Positions 17,098-24,669 of a stretch of 41,789 nt of DNA are shown here, in pieces. This DNA is from Actinophytocola sp. (GTDB lineage: Bacteria > Actinomycetota > Actinomycetes > Mycobacteriales > Pseudonocardiaceae), in assembly GCF_009379765.1 (NCBI RefSeq), contig NZ_WHTD01000063.1, positions 1 through 41,789 of the forward strand. The letters are read 5' to 3'. Each line of letters starts with the position of its first letter. The first letter of the stretch is position 1. The position numbers and the translations under genes were made by a program. The notes under the pieces were generated by a model that worked only from the letters and a program-made list of their open reading frames with translations, did not search any database and had not been told where the DNA came from.

Positions 17098-17883
17098 CTC
17101 GGGGAGAGTTACGGGAAAGTTACCCTCGTCGCCGTTGCTCCTGGCGGGGTCGTGCAATGGTCCGCCGGCGAGCAGCCGGGCGACGTCGGCGACGGTGATT
17201 CCCTGCATGATCCGGCGGGCCGTCGCCGCGGCCGGGATGTCGAGCCCGACCTCGGTCGCGAGGGCCGCCGTGTTCGCGAGATCCTTCGCGTGCCAGGTCA
17301 GGCGCATGTGCTGGAGCTCGCGCAGGGTCCGCGAGTCGGTGGGGCCGTCCATGAGCGCCCGGCGTAGGACCGCCACCTCGACGCCGGCCCGGCGACCGAG
17401 CTCCAGCGCCTCGGTGATCGCGCAGATCTGGGCCCAGTGCACGAGGTTGTTCGCCGTCTTGCCGACCTGGCCGCTGCCGAGCGGCCCGAGGTGGTGCACG
17501 GCCGCCGTCCAGGGCTCGAGCAGCGGGCGGATGCGGTCGATGACCGCCGGGTCGCCGCCGACCATGAGGTTCACCTCACCCGCCGCCGCCCCGCGCACCC
17601 CACCGGTGAGCGCGGCGTCGAGCACGTCGACGCCGGGTGGCGCGGCGGCGGCGACCTCGGCGCAGGTCTGCGGCCGCAGCGACGAGCACAACAGCACCAC
17701 CGCCCCCGCCCCGGCGCCGGCGAGCGCGCCGGACCGTCCCATACAGACATCGAGGACGTCGCGGTCGGTCGGGACGAACACGGCGATCACGTCGGCCTCG
17801 TCGGCGGCCCCGGCGGCCGTGGTCGCGACGTGCGCGCCGAGGTCGCGGGCCGCGCCGGTCAGCGCGTCGTCGAGGTCGCGCAC
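17089..17883 (-). pseudogene. 5'-truncated 3-hydroxyisobutyrate dehydrogenase-like gene
   Basis: The readable 264 residues match the beta-hydroxyacid dehydrogenase family from the end of the first Rossmann unit onward. They include VRDLDDA (equivalent to VTVYDRDP), ADVIAVFVPTD, DAALTGGVRGAAAGEVNLMV, and the catalytic Lys in GQVGKTANNLV. The N-terminal GLGxMGxxMA dinucleotide-binding loop, about 25 residues, is absent. In-frame translation upstream (HPAGVGVT) continues the family alignment only until about 17,907, where sequence of the divergent MFS gene begins. NAD binding should therefore be lost. It is probably a remnant created by a deletion that also removed the MFS gene's 5' end. Confidence 0.7.
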
Positions 17884-17918
17884 GGTGACGCCGACCCCCG
17901 CGGGGTGGCGCGGCGCGC

Positions 17919-19171
17919 GTGTTCCGTTCCCTCGCGGTGCCGAACTACCGCTTCTACGTGATGGGCCAGATGGTCAGCGTCATCGGCACGTGGATACAGC
18001 GGGTCGCCCAGGACTGGTTGGTGCTCGACCTGTCCGACTCCGCGGTGGCGCTCGGCATCGCGACCGCACTGCAGTTCGTGCCGATGCTGCTGTTCGGGCT
18101 GTGGGGCGGGGTGCTCGTGGACCGGCTCGACCGGCGCCGCACGATCATGACCACCCAGGCGGTGAGCGGGGTGCTCGCCGTGGCGGTGCTCACCGGTGTG
18201 GTGCAGCTGTGGATGGTCTACGTCCTGGCGCTGTGCCTGGGCTTCGTCACCGTTCTCGACGTGCCGGCTCGGCAGGCGTTCGTCACCGAGCCAGCCGGCG
18301 TTGTTGACCGTCGAGTTCAGCGACTGGGCGTTGACGTCTCATCGCGGCGGTCGACGTCGGCGTGGCGTTCGCGGTCAACGCGGTCTCGTTCGCGGCCGTC
18401 CTCTTCGGGCTCGCCAGCATGAACACCGCGGCGTTGCGCCGGGCGCCGCGGGCGTCGCGGGTGTCCGGCGGGGCCAGGGAGGGGCTGCGTTACGTCTGGG
18501 GTCATCCGGAGCTGCGGGCGTGCATGCTGCTGGTGGCCGTGATCGCGCTCTTCGGCCAGAACTTCCGGGTGGTGCTGCCGCTGCTCGCCCGCGACACGCT
18601 CGGCGGTGGCGCCGAGTTCTACGGGTGGCTCACCTCCGCGCTCGGGATCGGCGCGGTGCTCGGCGGGCTCGCGAGCGCCGGCCGCCGCGTGGTGACGTCG
18701 TGGTCGCTGCTGCGCTGGACGTGGATCTTCGGCGGGGTGAACGTGGTCGCCGCGTTCGTGCCGGGCCTCGGGTTGGCCCTCGGCATGATGGTGGCGCTGG
18801 GGATCGCGAACATCTCGTTCAACACGCTGGCCCGCACGATGCTGCAGGTCAACACGGAGCCGGAGATGCAGGGCCGGGTGATCGCCCTGCACAGCTTCGT
18901 GTTCCTCGGCAGCACCCCGATCGGCGGCCCGGTCGCCGGATGGCTGTGCGAGCGCTGGGGCGCCGGCGCCGGGCTGCTGCTCGCCGGGGTGTCGGCGGGC
19001 CTCGCCGCCCTCGCCGCGCGGCCGTTGCTGCGCCGCGAACGCGCCGCGCCGGGGCCTGTTCAGGACCCCGCGCCGGACTCGGCTCAGGACCATGTTCATG
19101 ACGCCGCCCCGGACGCCGCGCCGGACCCGGCTGATGACACGGCGCCGGCCTCTGCTCGCGACCCTGGCTGA
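17919..19171 (+). pseudogene. MFS transporter gene broken by micro-inversion and frameshift
   Basis: Two reading frames together encode one MFS_3-type exporter. Frame one (17919 to about 18290) gives FRSLAVPNYRFYVMGQ through DVPARQAFVTE. Frame two, from about 18340, resumes with LIAAVDVGVAFAVNAVSF and runs to 19171. Between them, 18291-18338 makes no sense forward. Its reverse complement reads DVNAQSLNSTVNNAG, the NAxxLNSxxxNxxR motif expected exactly here. So a segment of about 48 bp is inverted with flanking loss, and the frame shifts by 2. The start is also missing upstream sequence and an RBS. The C-terminal tail is a low-complexity Ala/Pro/Asp stretch. Confidence 0.75.
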
Positions 19172-19192
19172 TGACCCCGCTCGCGAGGCTGC

Positions 19193-19936
19193 TCAGGACG
19201 TCTGAGCCACCCGGTCCGCGGTGCGCTGCAGGTGCTCGCGCATGATCGCGGTGGCGGCGTCGACGTCGCCGTCGGCGACCGCGTCGACGAACCTGGCGTG
19301 CTCGGCGGAGCCCTTGCGGCCCATCAGCGGCGCCCGCGTCTTGGCTTTCTTCAACGACATCAGCATCGGACCGTGGAAGCTCTCGACGAGCATCTCGATG
19401 GCCGTGTTGTGCGTGCACGCCGCGACCTTGGTGTGGAACTCGGCGGACAGCGACATCGAGTACGTGTCGTCCTTGAGCGCGGCCTTCTGCCGCTCGCAGA
19501 TCTCCCGCAGCGCGGCGATGTCGGCCTCGGTGGCGCGTGCGACGACCATCGGGACGATGCCGAGCTCGAACACCATCCGCGCCTCGGTGACCTCGGCGGC
19601 GGTCAGCGGGCTGAGCCGGAGCAGGTCGGCGAGTCCCTCGCCGAGCCGTGCGTTCGTTGGGGTGGTGACGAAAGCGCCGCCGTGCGCACCCACCCGGATG
19701 TCGACGAGACCACCCGCCTCGAGCACCCGCAACGCCTCGCGGACGGTGACCCGGCTGACCCCGAACCGGCTGCAGAGCTCGCGCTCGCTGGGCAGCCGGT
19801 CGCCCGGCTTGAGCTTGCCCTGATGGATGAGCATGCGGATCTGGTCGACGATGACCTGCGAGACCCGCCCCAGGCTGACCGGGCTGAACAGCTCCGGCTC
19901 GGTCGCCTGTTTGCCGGCCTTGTCCTCGACGGTCAT
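19193..19936 (-). CDS. GntR-family regulator, FadR/FCD subfamily
   Basis: A 247-residue transcription factor. The N-terminal winged helix (about 23-95) shows IRMLIHQGKLKPGDRLPSE, RFGVSRVTVREALRVLEA and the wing GGAFV. The C-terminal FCD ligand domain (about 100-240) has RMVFELGIVPMVVARATE, AEFHTKVAACTHN and AIMREHLQRT, giving the usual Asp/His metal and ligand pocket. ATG 19936 has GGAGG at good distance. It diverges from the class II aldolase gene. Several GGTAT-cored elements, the common half-site of this subfamily (UxuR, NanR type), occur before every unit of the neighbouring catabolic cluster. It is the obvious local regulator, responding to an organic acid. Confidence 0.9.
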   Translation of the reverse strand: MTVEDKAGKQATEPELFSPVSLGRVSQVIVDQIRMLIHQGKLKPGDRLPSERELCSRFGVSRVTVREALRVLEAGGLVDIRVGAHGGAFVTTPTNARLGEGLADLLRLSPLTAAEVTEARMVFELGIVPMVVARATEADIAALREICERQKAALKDDTYSMSLSAEFHTKVAACTHNTAIEMLVESFHGPMLMSLKKAKTRAPLMGRKGSAEHARFVDAVADGDVDAATAIMREHLQRTADRVAQTS

Positions 19937-19993
19937 GGGCCCATCCTCCCTCATCGAGCCACCCCACGCGATGCTGGCCCGGTTGACTATCTA

Positions 19994-20004
19994 CGGTCTA
20001 ACCG
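19994..20004. promoter_or_regulatory. GGTCTAACC palindrome before gntR
   Basis: CGGTCTAACCG is an 11-bp odd palindrome in the gntR/aldolase divergent region, 58 bp before the gntR start. The same GGTCTAACC is at 17086-17094. A TTGACT hexamer at 19983-19988 could be a -35 for the aldolase gene, which would place this palindrome inside its promoter. Autoregulation is possible but not shown. Confidence 0.45.
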
Positions 20005-20011
20005 AGAAAAT

Positions 20012-20024
20012 AATCATACCAATA
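20012..20024. promoter_or_regulatory. GGTAT-type element before the aldolase gene
   Basis: AATCATACCAATA reads TATTGGTATGATT on the minus strand. The ATTGGTATGAT core matches elements at 20851-20870, 26549-26570 and 31637-31658, and resembles FCD-GntR half-sites. It lies about 50 bp upstream of the aldolase ATG (20073). Confidence 0.5.
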
Positions 20025-20072
20025 GCCCAAATAGCGTCAGGGGAGCCGTACGGTGTCCCGCCGAGACCTGAG

Positions 20073-20807
20073 ATGACGGCACCGCAGCTACGCCGGACGA
20101 TCGCGACGGCGTGTCGGATCCTGGCGAACGCCGGCCTCGCCGAGGACATCCTCGGCCATGTCAGCGCGCGCGTCGGGACCGACACGATACTCGTCCGCTG
20201 CCGAGGCCCACGGGAGCAGGGTCTGCTCCTCACCCTCGACGAGGACGTGCGGCAGGTCGACCTCGACGGGCGCGGGGACGAGCTCGAGAGCTGGTCGGTC
20301 CCGACCGAGCTGCCCATCCACGCGGAGATCCTGCGCGCCCGCCCCGCGGTCGACGCCGTGGTCCACTGCCATCCGCCCGCCGTGTTGGCGGCCGCGTTGG
20401 CCGGGGTCGAGCTGCGCCCCGTCTTCGGCGCCTACAACATCCCCGCCGCCCGCATGGCCCTCGACGGGATCCCGGTGTACCCGCGCAAGATCCTCGTCCG
20501 CCGCCCGGAGCTCGGCCGCGAGCTCGTGGCGGCCATGGGGGTCGCGCCGGTGTGCGTGCTGAGCGGGCACGGCATCGTGACCGTCGGGTCCGGCCCGCAC
20601 GCGGTCGAGCAGGCCGTGGTGCGCGCGCTGAACCTTGGCCTGCTCGCCCGGGTCGGCGTCGAGCAGGCCCGGTTGGGCGGCCGTCCGGCGGACCTGACCC
20701 CCGAGGACATCGCGGAGCTGCCGGACCTCGGCGCCGCGTTCAACGACCTGAACCTGTGGCGCCACCACGTCGCGAGGCTGCGGCTGACCGGCCTCGAGCT
20801 GGACTGA
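20073..20807 (+). CDS. Class II aldolase/adducin-family protein
   Basis: A 244-residue enzyme of the class II aldolase family (L-fuculose-phosphate aldolase fold). Zinc-ligand motifs are VVHCHPPAVLAA (HxH type, about residues 93-95) and SGHGIVTVG (His near 167); NAGLAEDILGHVSARVG is the typical N-terminal substrate-loop region. Related proteins are aldolases or decarboxylases for hydroxy- or oxo-acids, including decarboxylases of actinobacterial phthalate and vanillate-type pathways. ATG 20073 begins about 50 bp after the GGTAT element; a longer in-frame opening runs back through the promoter and into gntR and is not credible. It is the first plus-strand gene of the catabolic cluster. Confidence 0.85.
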   Translation: MTAPQLRRTIATACRILANAGLAEDILGHVSARVGTDTILVRCRGPREQGLLLTLDEDVRQVDLDGRGDELESWSVPTELPIHAEILRARPAVDAVVHCHPPAVLAAALAGVELRPVFGAYNIPAARMALDGIPVYPRKILVRRPELGRELVAAMGVAPVCVLSGHGIVTVGSGPHAVEQAVVRALNLGLLARVGVEQARLGGRPADLTPEDIAELPDLGAAFNDLNLWRHHVARLRLTGLELD

Positions 20808-20850
20808 ACCGATATCACACCGCACGTAGTTCCGGTATGTTCCTTCTCAA

Positions 20851-20870
20851 GGTAGTATGATTATACCATT
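20851..20870. promoter_or_regulatory. GGTAT-type inverted repeat before ferredoxin gene
   Basis: GGTAGTATGATTATACCATT forms an imperfect inverted repeat (GGTA...TACC) in the 99-bp gap before the ferredoxin gene. The minus-strand core AATGGTATAAT matches the other cluster elements. TATGAT (20855-20860) can serve as the -10 of the ferredoxin gene, so a bound repressor would block it. An extra GGTATG half-site is at 20834-20839. Confidence 0.55.
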
Positions 20871-20906
20871 GCCACGCTGGCGCCCGGCCCGGCGAGAGGA
20901 CCGACA

Positions 20907-21230
20907 GTGCCCAAGGTCACCTACGTCGCGGTCGACGGATCGCGGTGCTCGATCGACGCGACGGTCGGCGACTCGGTCATGTCGACGGCGGTGCGCAACG
21001 GCGTCCCCGGCATCGTCGGGGAGTGCGGCGGCAACATGTCTTGCGCGACCTGCCACGTCTACGTCGACGCGGAGTTCGCCGCCCGCGTCGGTCCGCCCGG
21101 CGACCTCGAGGACGCGATGCTCGACCTCGGCGTGTCCGACCGCCGCGACACGAGCCGGCTGTCCTGCCAGATCGCCCTCACCGACGCCCTGGACGGCCTG
21201 ATCGTCACGACCCCGGAAGAGCAGTCATGA
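20907..21230 (+). CDS. [2Fe-2S] ferredoxin
   Basis: A 107-residue ferredoxin of the adrenodoxin/putidaredoxin class. The four cluster ligands are Cys40, Cys46, Cys49 (GECGGNMSCATCHVYV) and Cys87 (LSCQI), the CX5CX2CXnC arrangement. Length is normal. It should shuttle electrons from the FAD reductase encoded at 21509 to an oxygenase, most likely the Rieske oxygenase at 30324-31610, since no P450 is present. The start at ATG 20907 gives the standard PKVTYVAVDG beta-strand. The stop codon overlaps a short ORF (ATGA). Confidence 0.92.
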   Translation: MPKVTYVAVDGSRCSIDATVGDSVMSTAVRNGVPGIVGECGGNMSCATCHVYVDAEFAARVGPPGDLEDAMLDLGVSDRRDTSRLSCQIALTDALDGLIVTTPEEQS

Positions 21231-21424
21231 CCGCCGTGAGCAAAAGCGAAGAACACAACGACAGACAACAAGGACAAACAAGGACGACAGGCAACGACGA
21301 CGACCAGAGGCGCAGTAGCTCCCGGTCACCGGTGAGCGGGAGTGACGGAGCGTTCGCCGTCTGGACGGAGGAGAAGCGCAGGCGCGTCAGCGCCGAGCAT
21401 CGGACGGAGGAAGACGGCGAGTAG
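21227..21424 (+). CDS. Doubtful 65-residue ORF after ferredoxin
   Basis: An open frame starts at the ATGA overlap with the ferredoxin stop and runs 65 codons. The product would be extremely hydrophilic (many Asp, Glu, Arg, Gln and Ser) with no recognisable domain. The DNA is unusually A-rich for this genome up to about 21,300, then enters a tandem repeat, and codon use is unlike its neighbours. It may be a decayed gene start or non-coding spacer instead of a gene. Confidence 0.25.
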   Translation: MTAVSKSEEHNDRQQGQTRTTGNDDDQRRSSSRSPVSGSDGAFAVWTEEKRRRVSAEHRTEEDGE

Positions 21425-21509
21425 CGGAGGAGCGGAGCGAACCATCCAACACAGCACGGAGGAAGACGGCGAGTTAGCGGAGGAGTGGAGCGAGCCATCA
21501 AATACAGCA
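21405..21509 (+). repeat. Two tandem copies of a 52-53 bp repeat
   Basis: Copy one (21405-21456) and copy two (21457-21509) share CGGAGGAAGACGGCGAGT, GCGGAGGAG and GGAGCGA, followed by CCATC and ACAGCA. They differ at a few bases and one insertion. The repeat ends at the start codon of the ferredoxin reductase and supplies GGAG-rich sequence there. A weaker relative (GACGGAGGAGAAGCG) lies at about 21,364-21,378. Confidence 0.75.
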
Positions 21510-22735
21510 TGAACACCGGGGGTGTGCTCGTCGTCGGGGCCAGTCAGGCCGGGGTGCAGGTCGCGGTTTCCTTGCGGGACAACGGCTTCGATGGTCCGGT
21601 CACGCTCATTGGCGCGGAGGTGCGGACGCCGTACCAGCGGCCGCCGTTGTCGAAGGCGTTCCTCGCCGGGACTGCCGACGACACCGCGATCGAGCTGCGG
21701 ACGGCGGCGTTCTACGCGGATCGGCGGATCGACATCTGGCCGGGCGAGCGGGTCACCCGCTTGTACCTGTCCTCGGCCGGCCCGCGTGGTTCCGGGGTCG
21801 CGTTGACCGACCGTGGCTGCACGTACTCCTTCGACCGGCTCGCGCTCACCGTCGGCGCTCGGCCCCGGCGGCTCGACGTTCCGGGTGCCGATCTCGCCGG
21901 GATCGCCTACCTGCGCACCGCCGAGGACGCCGGCCAGCTGCGCTCCCATCTCGCGGCGGCGGGGGACGTCGTGGTCGTCGGCGGTGGGTTCATCGGCCTG
22001 GAGGTCGCCTCGGCGGCCCGCGCGCGGGGCCGGTCGGTGACGGTGGTGGAGGTGGCCGACCGGTTGTTGGCTCGCGCGGTCGCGCCGGTGGTGTCGGAGT
22101 TCTACCGGGGCGCGCATGTCCGGCGCGGGACCGCGGTCCGTCTCGGCGTTGGGGTCGCGGCGATCGAGGGCGTGGCCGGCCGGGCGACCGGGGTGCGTCT
22201 CACCGACGGCACCCTGCTGCCGGCCGACCTGGTGGTGGTGGGCGTGGGGGTCGTGCCCCGCACGGAGCTCGCCGAGCAGCTCGGCCTGGCGTGCGCTGGC
22301 GGGATCGTGGTCGACGAGTATGCGCGCACCAGCGAGGCCTCGGTCGTGGCGGCCGGCGACTGCACGGTGATGCCCAACCCGATGACCGGCGTCGGCCGGG
22401 TGCGGCTGGAGTCGATGCCCAACGCGATCAGCCAGGCGCGGGTGGCCGCCGCGACGCTCATCGGCGCCGAGCCGCCGTCGGTCGAGGTGCCGTGGTTCTG
22501 GTCGGACCAGTACGACCTGAAGCTTCAGATCGCCGGGGTCGCCGACGGCTACGACCGGGTCGAGCTGGCCGGCGATCCCGCGGCGGAGCGGTTCTCGGTG
22601 CGCTACTACCGCGACGGGCGGCTGTTGGCGGTCAACGCGGTGAACAGCGCGCGGGACTACCTCTTGGGGCGCAAGGAGATCTCAGACCACCGCCGACTCG
22701 GTGGACTCGGGGGCGAAGAGCTCCTCGGGGCGTAG
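21509..22735 (+). CDS. FAD-dependent ferredoxin reductase
   Basis: A 408-residue reductase of the putidaredoxin/rubredoxin-reductase family (BphA4-like). FAD motif VVGASQAGVQVAVSLR is near residue 7, the substrate-side signature YQRPPLSKAFL near 46, the NAD-binding GGGFIGLEVASAA near 153, and the second FAD motif VVAAGDC near 286. The C-terminal WSDQYDLKLQIAG segment is typical. It should oxidise NAD(P)H and reduce the ferredoxin at 20907. The start is uncertain: ATG 21509 matches the family N-terminus, but an ideally spaced RBS is not obvious and an in-frame GTG 21485 lies in the repeat. Its last 54 bp overlap the convergent decarboxylase-like gene. Confidence 0.9.
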   Translation: MNTGGVLVVGASQAGVQVAVSLRDNGFDGPVTLIGAEVRTPYQRPPLSKAFLAGTADDTAIELRTAAFYADRRIDIWPGERVTRLYLSSAGPRGSGVALTDRGCTYSFDRLALTVGARPRRLDVPGADLAGIAYLRTAEDAGQLRSHLAAAGDVVVVGGGFIGLEVASAARARGRSVTVVEVADRLLARAVAPVVSEFYRGAHVRRGTAVRLGVGVAAIEGVAGRATGVRLTDGTLLPADLVVVGVGVVPRTELAEQLGLACAGGIVVDEYARTSEASVVAAGDCTVMPNPMTGVGRVRLESMPNAISQARVAAATLIGAEPPSVEVPWFWSDQYDLKLQIAGVADGYDRVELAGDPAAERFSVRYYRDGRLLAVNAVNSARDYLLGRKEISDHRRLGGLGGEELLGA

Positions 22736-23674
22736 GCGGCGCCCGGACAGGCCCTGCTCGTGGTGGTAGCGCAGGAAGGTCGCGAGCGTGTCCTGGTTGG
22801 GCCCGAGCCCGTAGGACCAGTAGTCGGCGCCGAGCGTGCGCTCGGCCTCCTCGAGGTGCTGGTTGAGCCAGGGGAGCATGAACCGGAGCGCGGAGGAGTC
22901 GTAGAGCCGCGCCCGCGCGTCGTCCTTGGACAGCGTGAACGCCTTGTACAGCGACGCGGCAACCCACGGCCACCGCTCGTGCACGTCGCGCCGGATAACG
23001 ACGACGTGCATGATCGGGAAGATCCCGGTGGCGGCGAAGTAGGCCTGCTCGGCCGCGACCACGTCCGGGAACAGCCGCCGCACCCGGGGGTCCCGCTCGG
23101 CGAACGGGCGGGGGATGCGCGGGGTGACGAGCGCGTCGAGCTCCCCGCTCGCGAGCATCCCGGACAGCGTCCGGTCCGCCGCGGCGCGCTCCACCCGGAT
23201 GCGCCCCGGCAGGTCGAGCGCCTGCTTCTCGATCCGGCCGGGCCGCTCCTGGCCGCCGGTCAGGTGGGTCATGGACTCGACCGGGACGCCGTGGTGCTCG
23301 GCCAGGATGCCGCGGACCCACACCGACGCGGTGAGCTGGAACTCCGGCGTGCCGACGGTTCGACCGCGCAGGTCCTCGGGCGTGGTGATGCCGGCGGCCG
23401 CGTTGACGTAGACCGAACTGTGCCGAAAGCTCCGCGAGGTGAACACCGGGATCGCGACGAACGGCGCCGGGTCGCTGCGCAGGGAGACCACGTAGGAGGA
23501 CAGCGACAGCTCGGCGACCTCGAACTCCTGGTGGCGCAGCATCCGGAAGAACGTCTCCTCGACGGGCAGCCGCAGGTAGGTCAGCTCGATGCCGTCCGGC
23601 CGCACGGTCCCCTCCTCGAGCGCCCGGGTCCGGTCGTAGTCCCCGCAGGCCAGGGTCAGCCGCAGCCGGGACAC
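22682..23674 (-). CDS. 4,5-dihydroxyphthalate decarboxylase-like protein 1
   Basis: A 330-residue protein of the Pht5-type 4,5-dihydroxyphthalate decarboxylase family, whose fold resembles periplasmic binding proteins, though no signal peptide is present. Typical segments are LTLACGDYDRTRALEEGTV at the N-terminus, EFEVAELSLSSYV near 60, ASVWVRGILAEHHGV near 128, and FPIMHVVVIRR near 223. The N-terminus suits a cytosolic enzyme that removes a carboxylate from a hydroxylated ring acid. GTG 23674 starts 2 nt after the stop of the LigJ-like gene. It is the last gene of the operon that begins with the alcohol dehydrogenase. A paralogue lies at 26572. Confidence 0.8.
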   Translation of the reverse strand: MSRLRLTLACGDYDRTRALEEGTVRPDGIELTYLRLPVEETFFRMLRHQEFEVAELSLSSYVVSLRSDPAPFVAIPVFTSRSFRHSSVYVNAAAGITTPEDLRGRTVGTPEFQLTASVWVRGILAEHHGVPVESMTHLTGGQERPGRIEKQALDLPGRIRVERAAADRTLSGMLASGELDALVTPRIPRPFAERDPRVRRLFPDVVAAEQAYFAATGIFPIMHVVVIRRDVHERWPWVAASLYKAFTLSKDDARARLYDSSALRFMLPWLNQHLEEAERTLGADYWSYGLGPNQDTLATFLRYHHEQGLSGRRLRPEELFAPESTESAVV

Positions 23675-23676
23675 GC

Positions 23677-24669
23677 TCAGCCCAGCCGCTCGTCGAGCCG
23701 CGGGTACACGCGGCGGGCGTTGCCGGCCATGACCTTCGCACGGTCCTCTTCGGACAGTGGAAGGTGGTCGACGTAGCGTTTCGTGTCGTCCCAGTGGTGT
23801 CCGGTCTCCGGGTCGACGCCGCGGACGGCGCCGAACATCTCCGACGCGAACAGGATGTTGTCGACGTCGACGACGCGGTGCAGCAGGTCGATCCCGGCCT
23901 GGTGGTAGACGCAGGTGTCGAAGAAGACGTTGCGCATCAGGTGCTCGGCCAGGCTCGGGCGCCCGAGCCGGTCGGCGAGCCCGCGGTAGCGGCCCCAGTG
24001 GTAGGGCACCGCGCCGCCGCCGTGGGGGATCACGAACCGCAGGGTCGGGAACGTGGCGAACAGGTCGCCCACCAGCAGCTGCATGAACGCGGTCGTGTCG
24101 GCGTTGAGGTAGTGCGCGCCGAGGGTGTGCGCGGCGGGGTTGCACGACGCCGAGACGTGGATCATCGCGGGCACGTCCAGCTCCACCATCGCCTCGTACA
24201 GCGGGAACCAGTACTCGTCGGTGAGTGGCGGGGCGCTCCAGTGCCCGCCCGACGGGTCGGGGTTCAGGTTGACGCCGACGAAGCCCAGGTCCTCGACGCA
24301 CCGCCGCAGCTCGGCGACCGAGTCGGCGAGCGGGCCGCCGGGTGTCTGGGGCAGCTGGCAGGCGCCGGCGAAGTGCCGCGGGAACAGCTCGACCACCCGG
24401 TGGACGACGTCGTTGGACGCCCGCGCCCAGTCCCGCGCCGTGGCCGGGTCCGGCACGTGGTGTGCCATGCCGGACGCCTTGGGGGAGAAGATCATCAGGT
24501 CGCCGCCCCGCTCGCGCAGTATCCGCAGCTGGGTGGTCTCGATGCTCTCCCGGACCTCGTCGTCGCCGATGCGGGCGGGCGTGGGTGCCGACCCGGCGAG
24601 CTGGGCGTCGCGGAACGCCTGGTGCGCGGCGGGTGCGGTGGTGTAGTGGCCGTGGCAGTCGATGATCAT
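23677..24669 (-). CDS. ligJ: 4-oxalomesaconate hydratase-like amidohydrolase (LigJ type)
   Basis: A 330-residue amidohydrolase-superfamily enzyme beginning [11 protein letters not shown], as in LigJ of the protocatechuate 4,5-cleavage pathway. Candidate metal ligands are His6 and His8 (HGH), His171 (MIHVSAS) and Glu277 (FASEMFG), which is the LigJ-type set; [14 protein letters not shown] is also characteristic. LigJ hydrates 4-oxalomesaconate to 4-carboxy-4-hydroxy-2-oxoadipate (CHA). The neighbour encoding a LigK/RraA-type aldolase, overlapping by ATGA, would split that product, so the pair looks functional. A related gamma-resorcylate-decarboxylase-like role cannot be excluded from sequence alone. 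Confidence 0.8.
   Translation of the reverse strand: MIIDCHGHYTTAPAAHQAFRDAQLAGSAPTPARIGDDEVRESIETTQLRILRERGGDLMIFSPKASGMAHHVPDPATARDWARASNDVVHRVVELFPRHFAGACQLPQTPGGPLADSVAELRRCVEDLGFVGVNLNPDPSGGHWSAPPLTDEYWFPLYEAMVELDVPAMIHVSASCNPAAHTLGAHYLNADTTAFMQLLVGDLFATFPTLRFVIPHGGGAVPYHWGRYRGLADRLGRPSLAEHLMRNVFFDTCVYHQAGIDLLHRVVDVDNILFASEMFGAVRGVDPETGHHWDDTKRYVDHLPLSEEDRAKVMAGNARRVYPRLDERLG

Noticed and set aside
19827..20072. N-terminal extension of the class II aldolase
   Set aside because: The extension crosses the operator region and the gntR coding sequence; codon use is not gene-like and ATG 20073 gives a family-length protein.
20834..20870. Intrinsic terminator after the aldolase gene
   Set aside because: The inverted repeat is AT-rich with a long loop and matches the operator elements seen at other promoters.
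21405..21509. CRISPR array
   Set aside because: Only two directly abutting copies with no spacers and no cas genes.
22682..23674. ABC-transporter substrate-binding protein (NMT1/TauA-like)
   Set aside because: The fold is similar, but there is no signal peptide or lipobox and no ABC permease or ATPase nearby; the dihydroxyphthalate decarboxylase-like family and operon context fit better.
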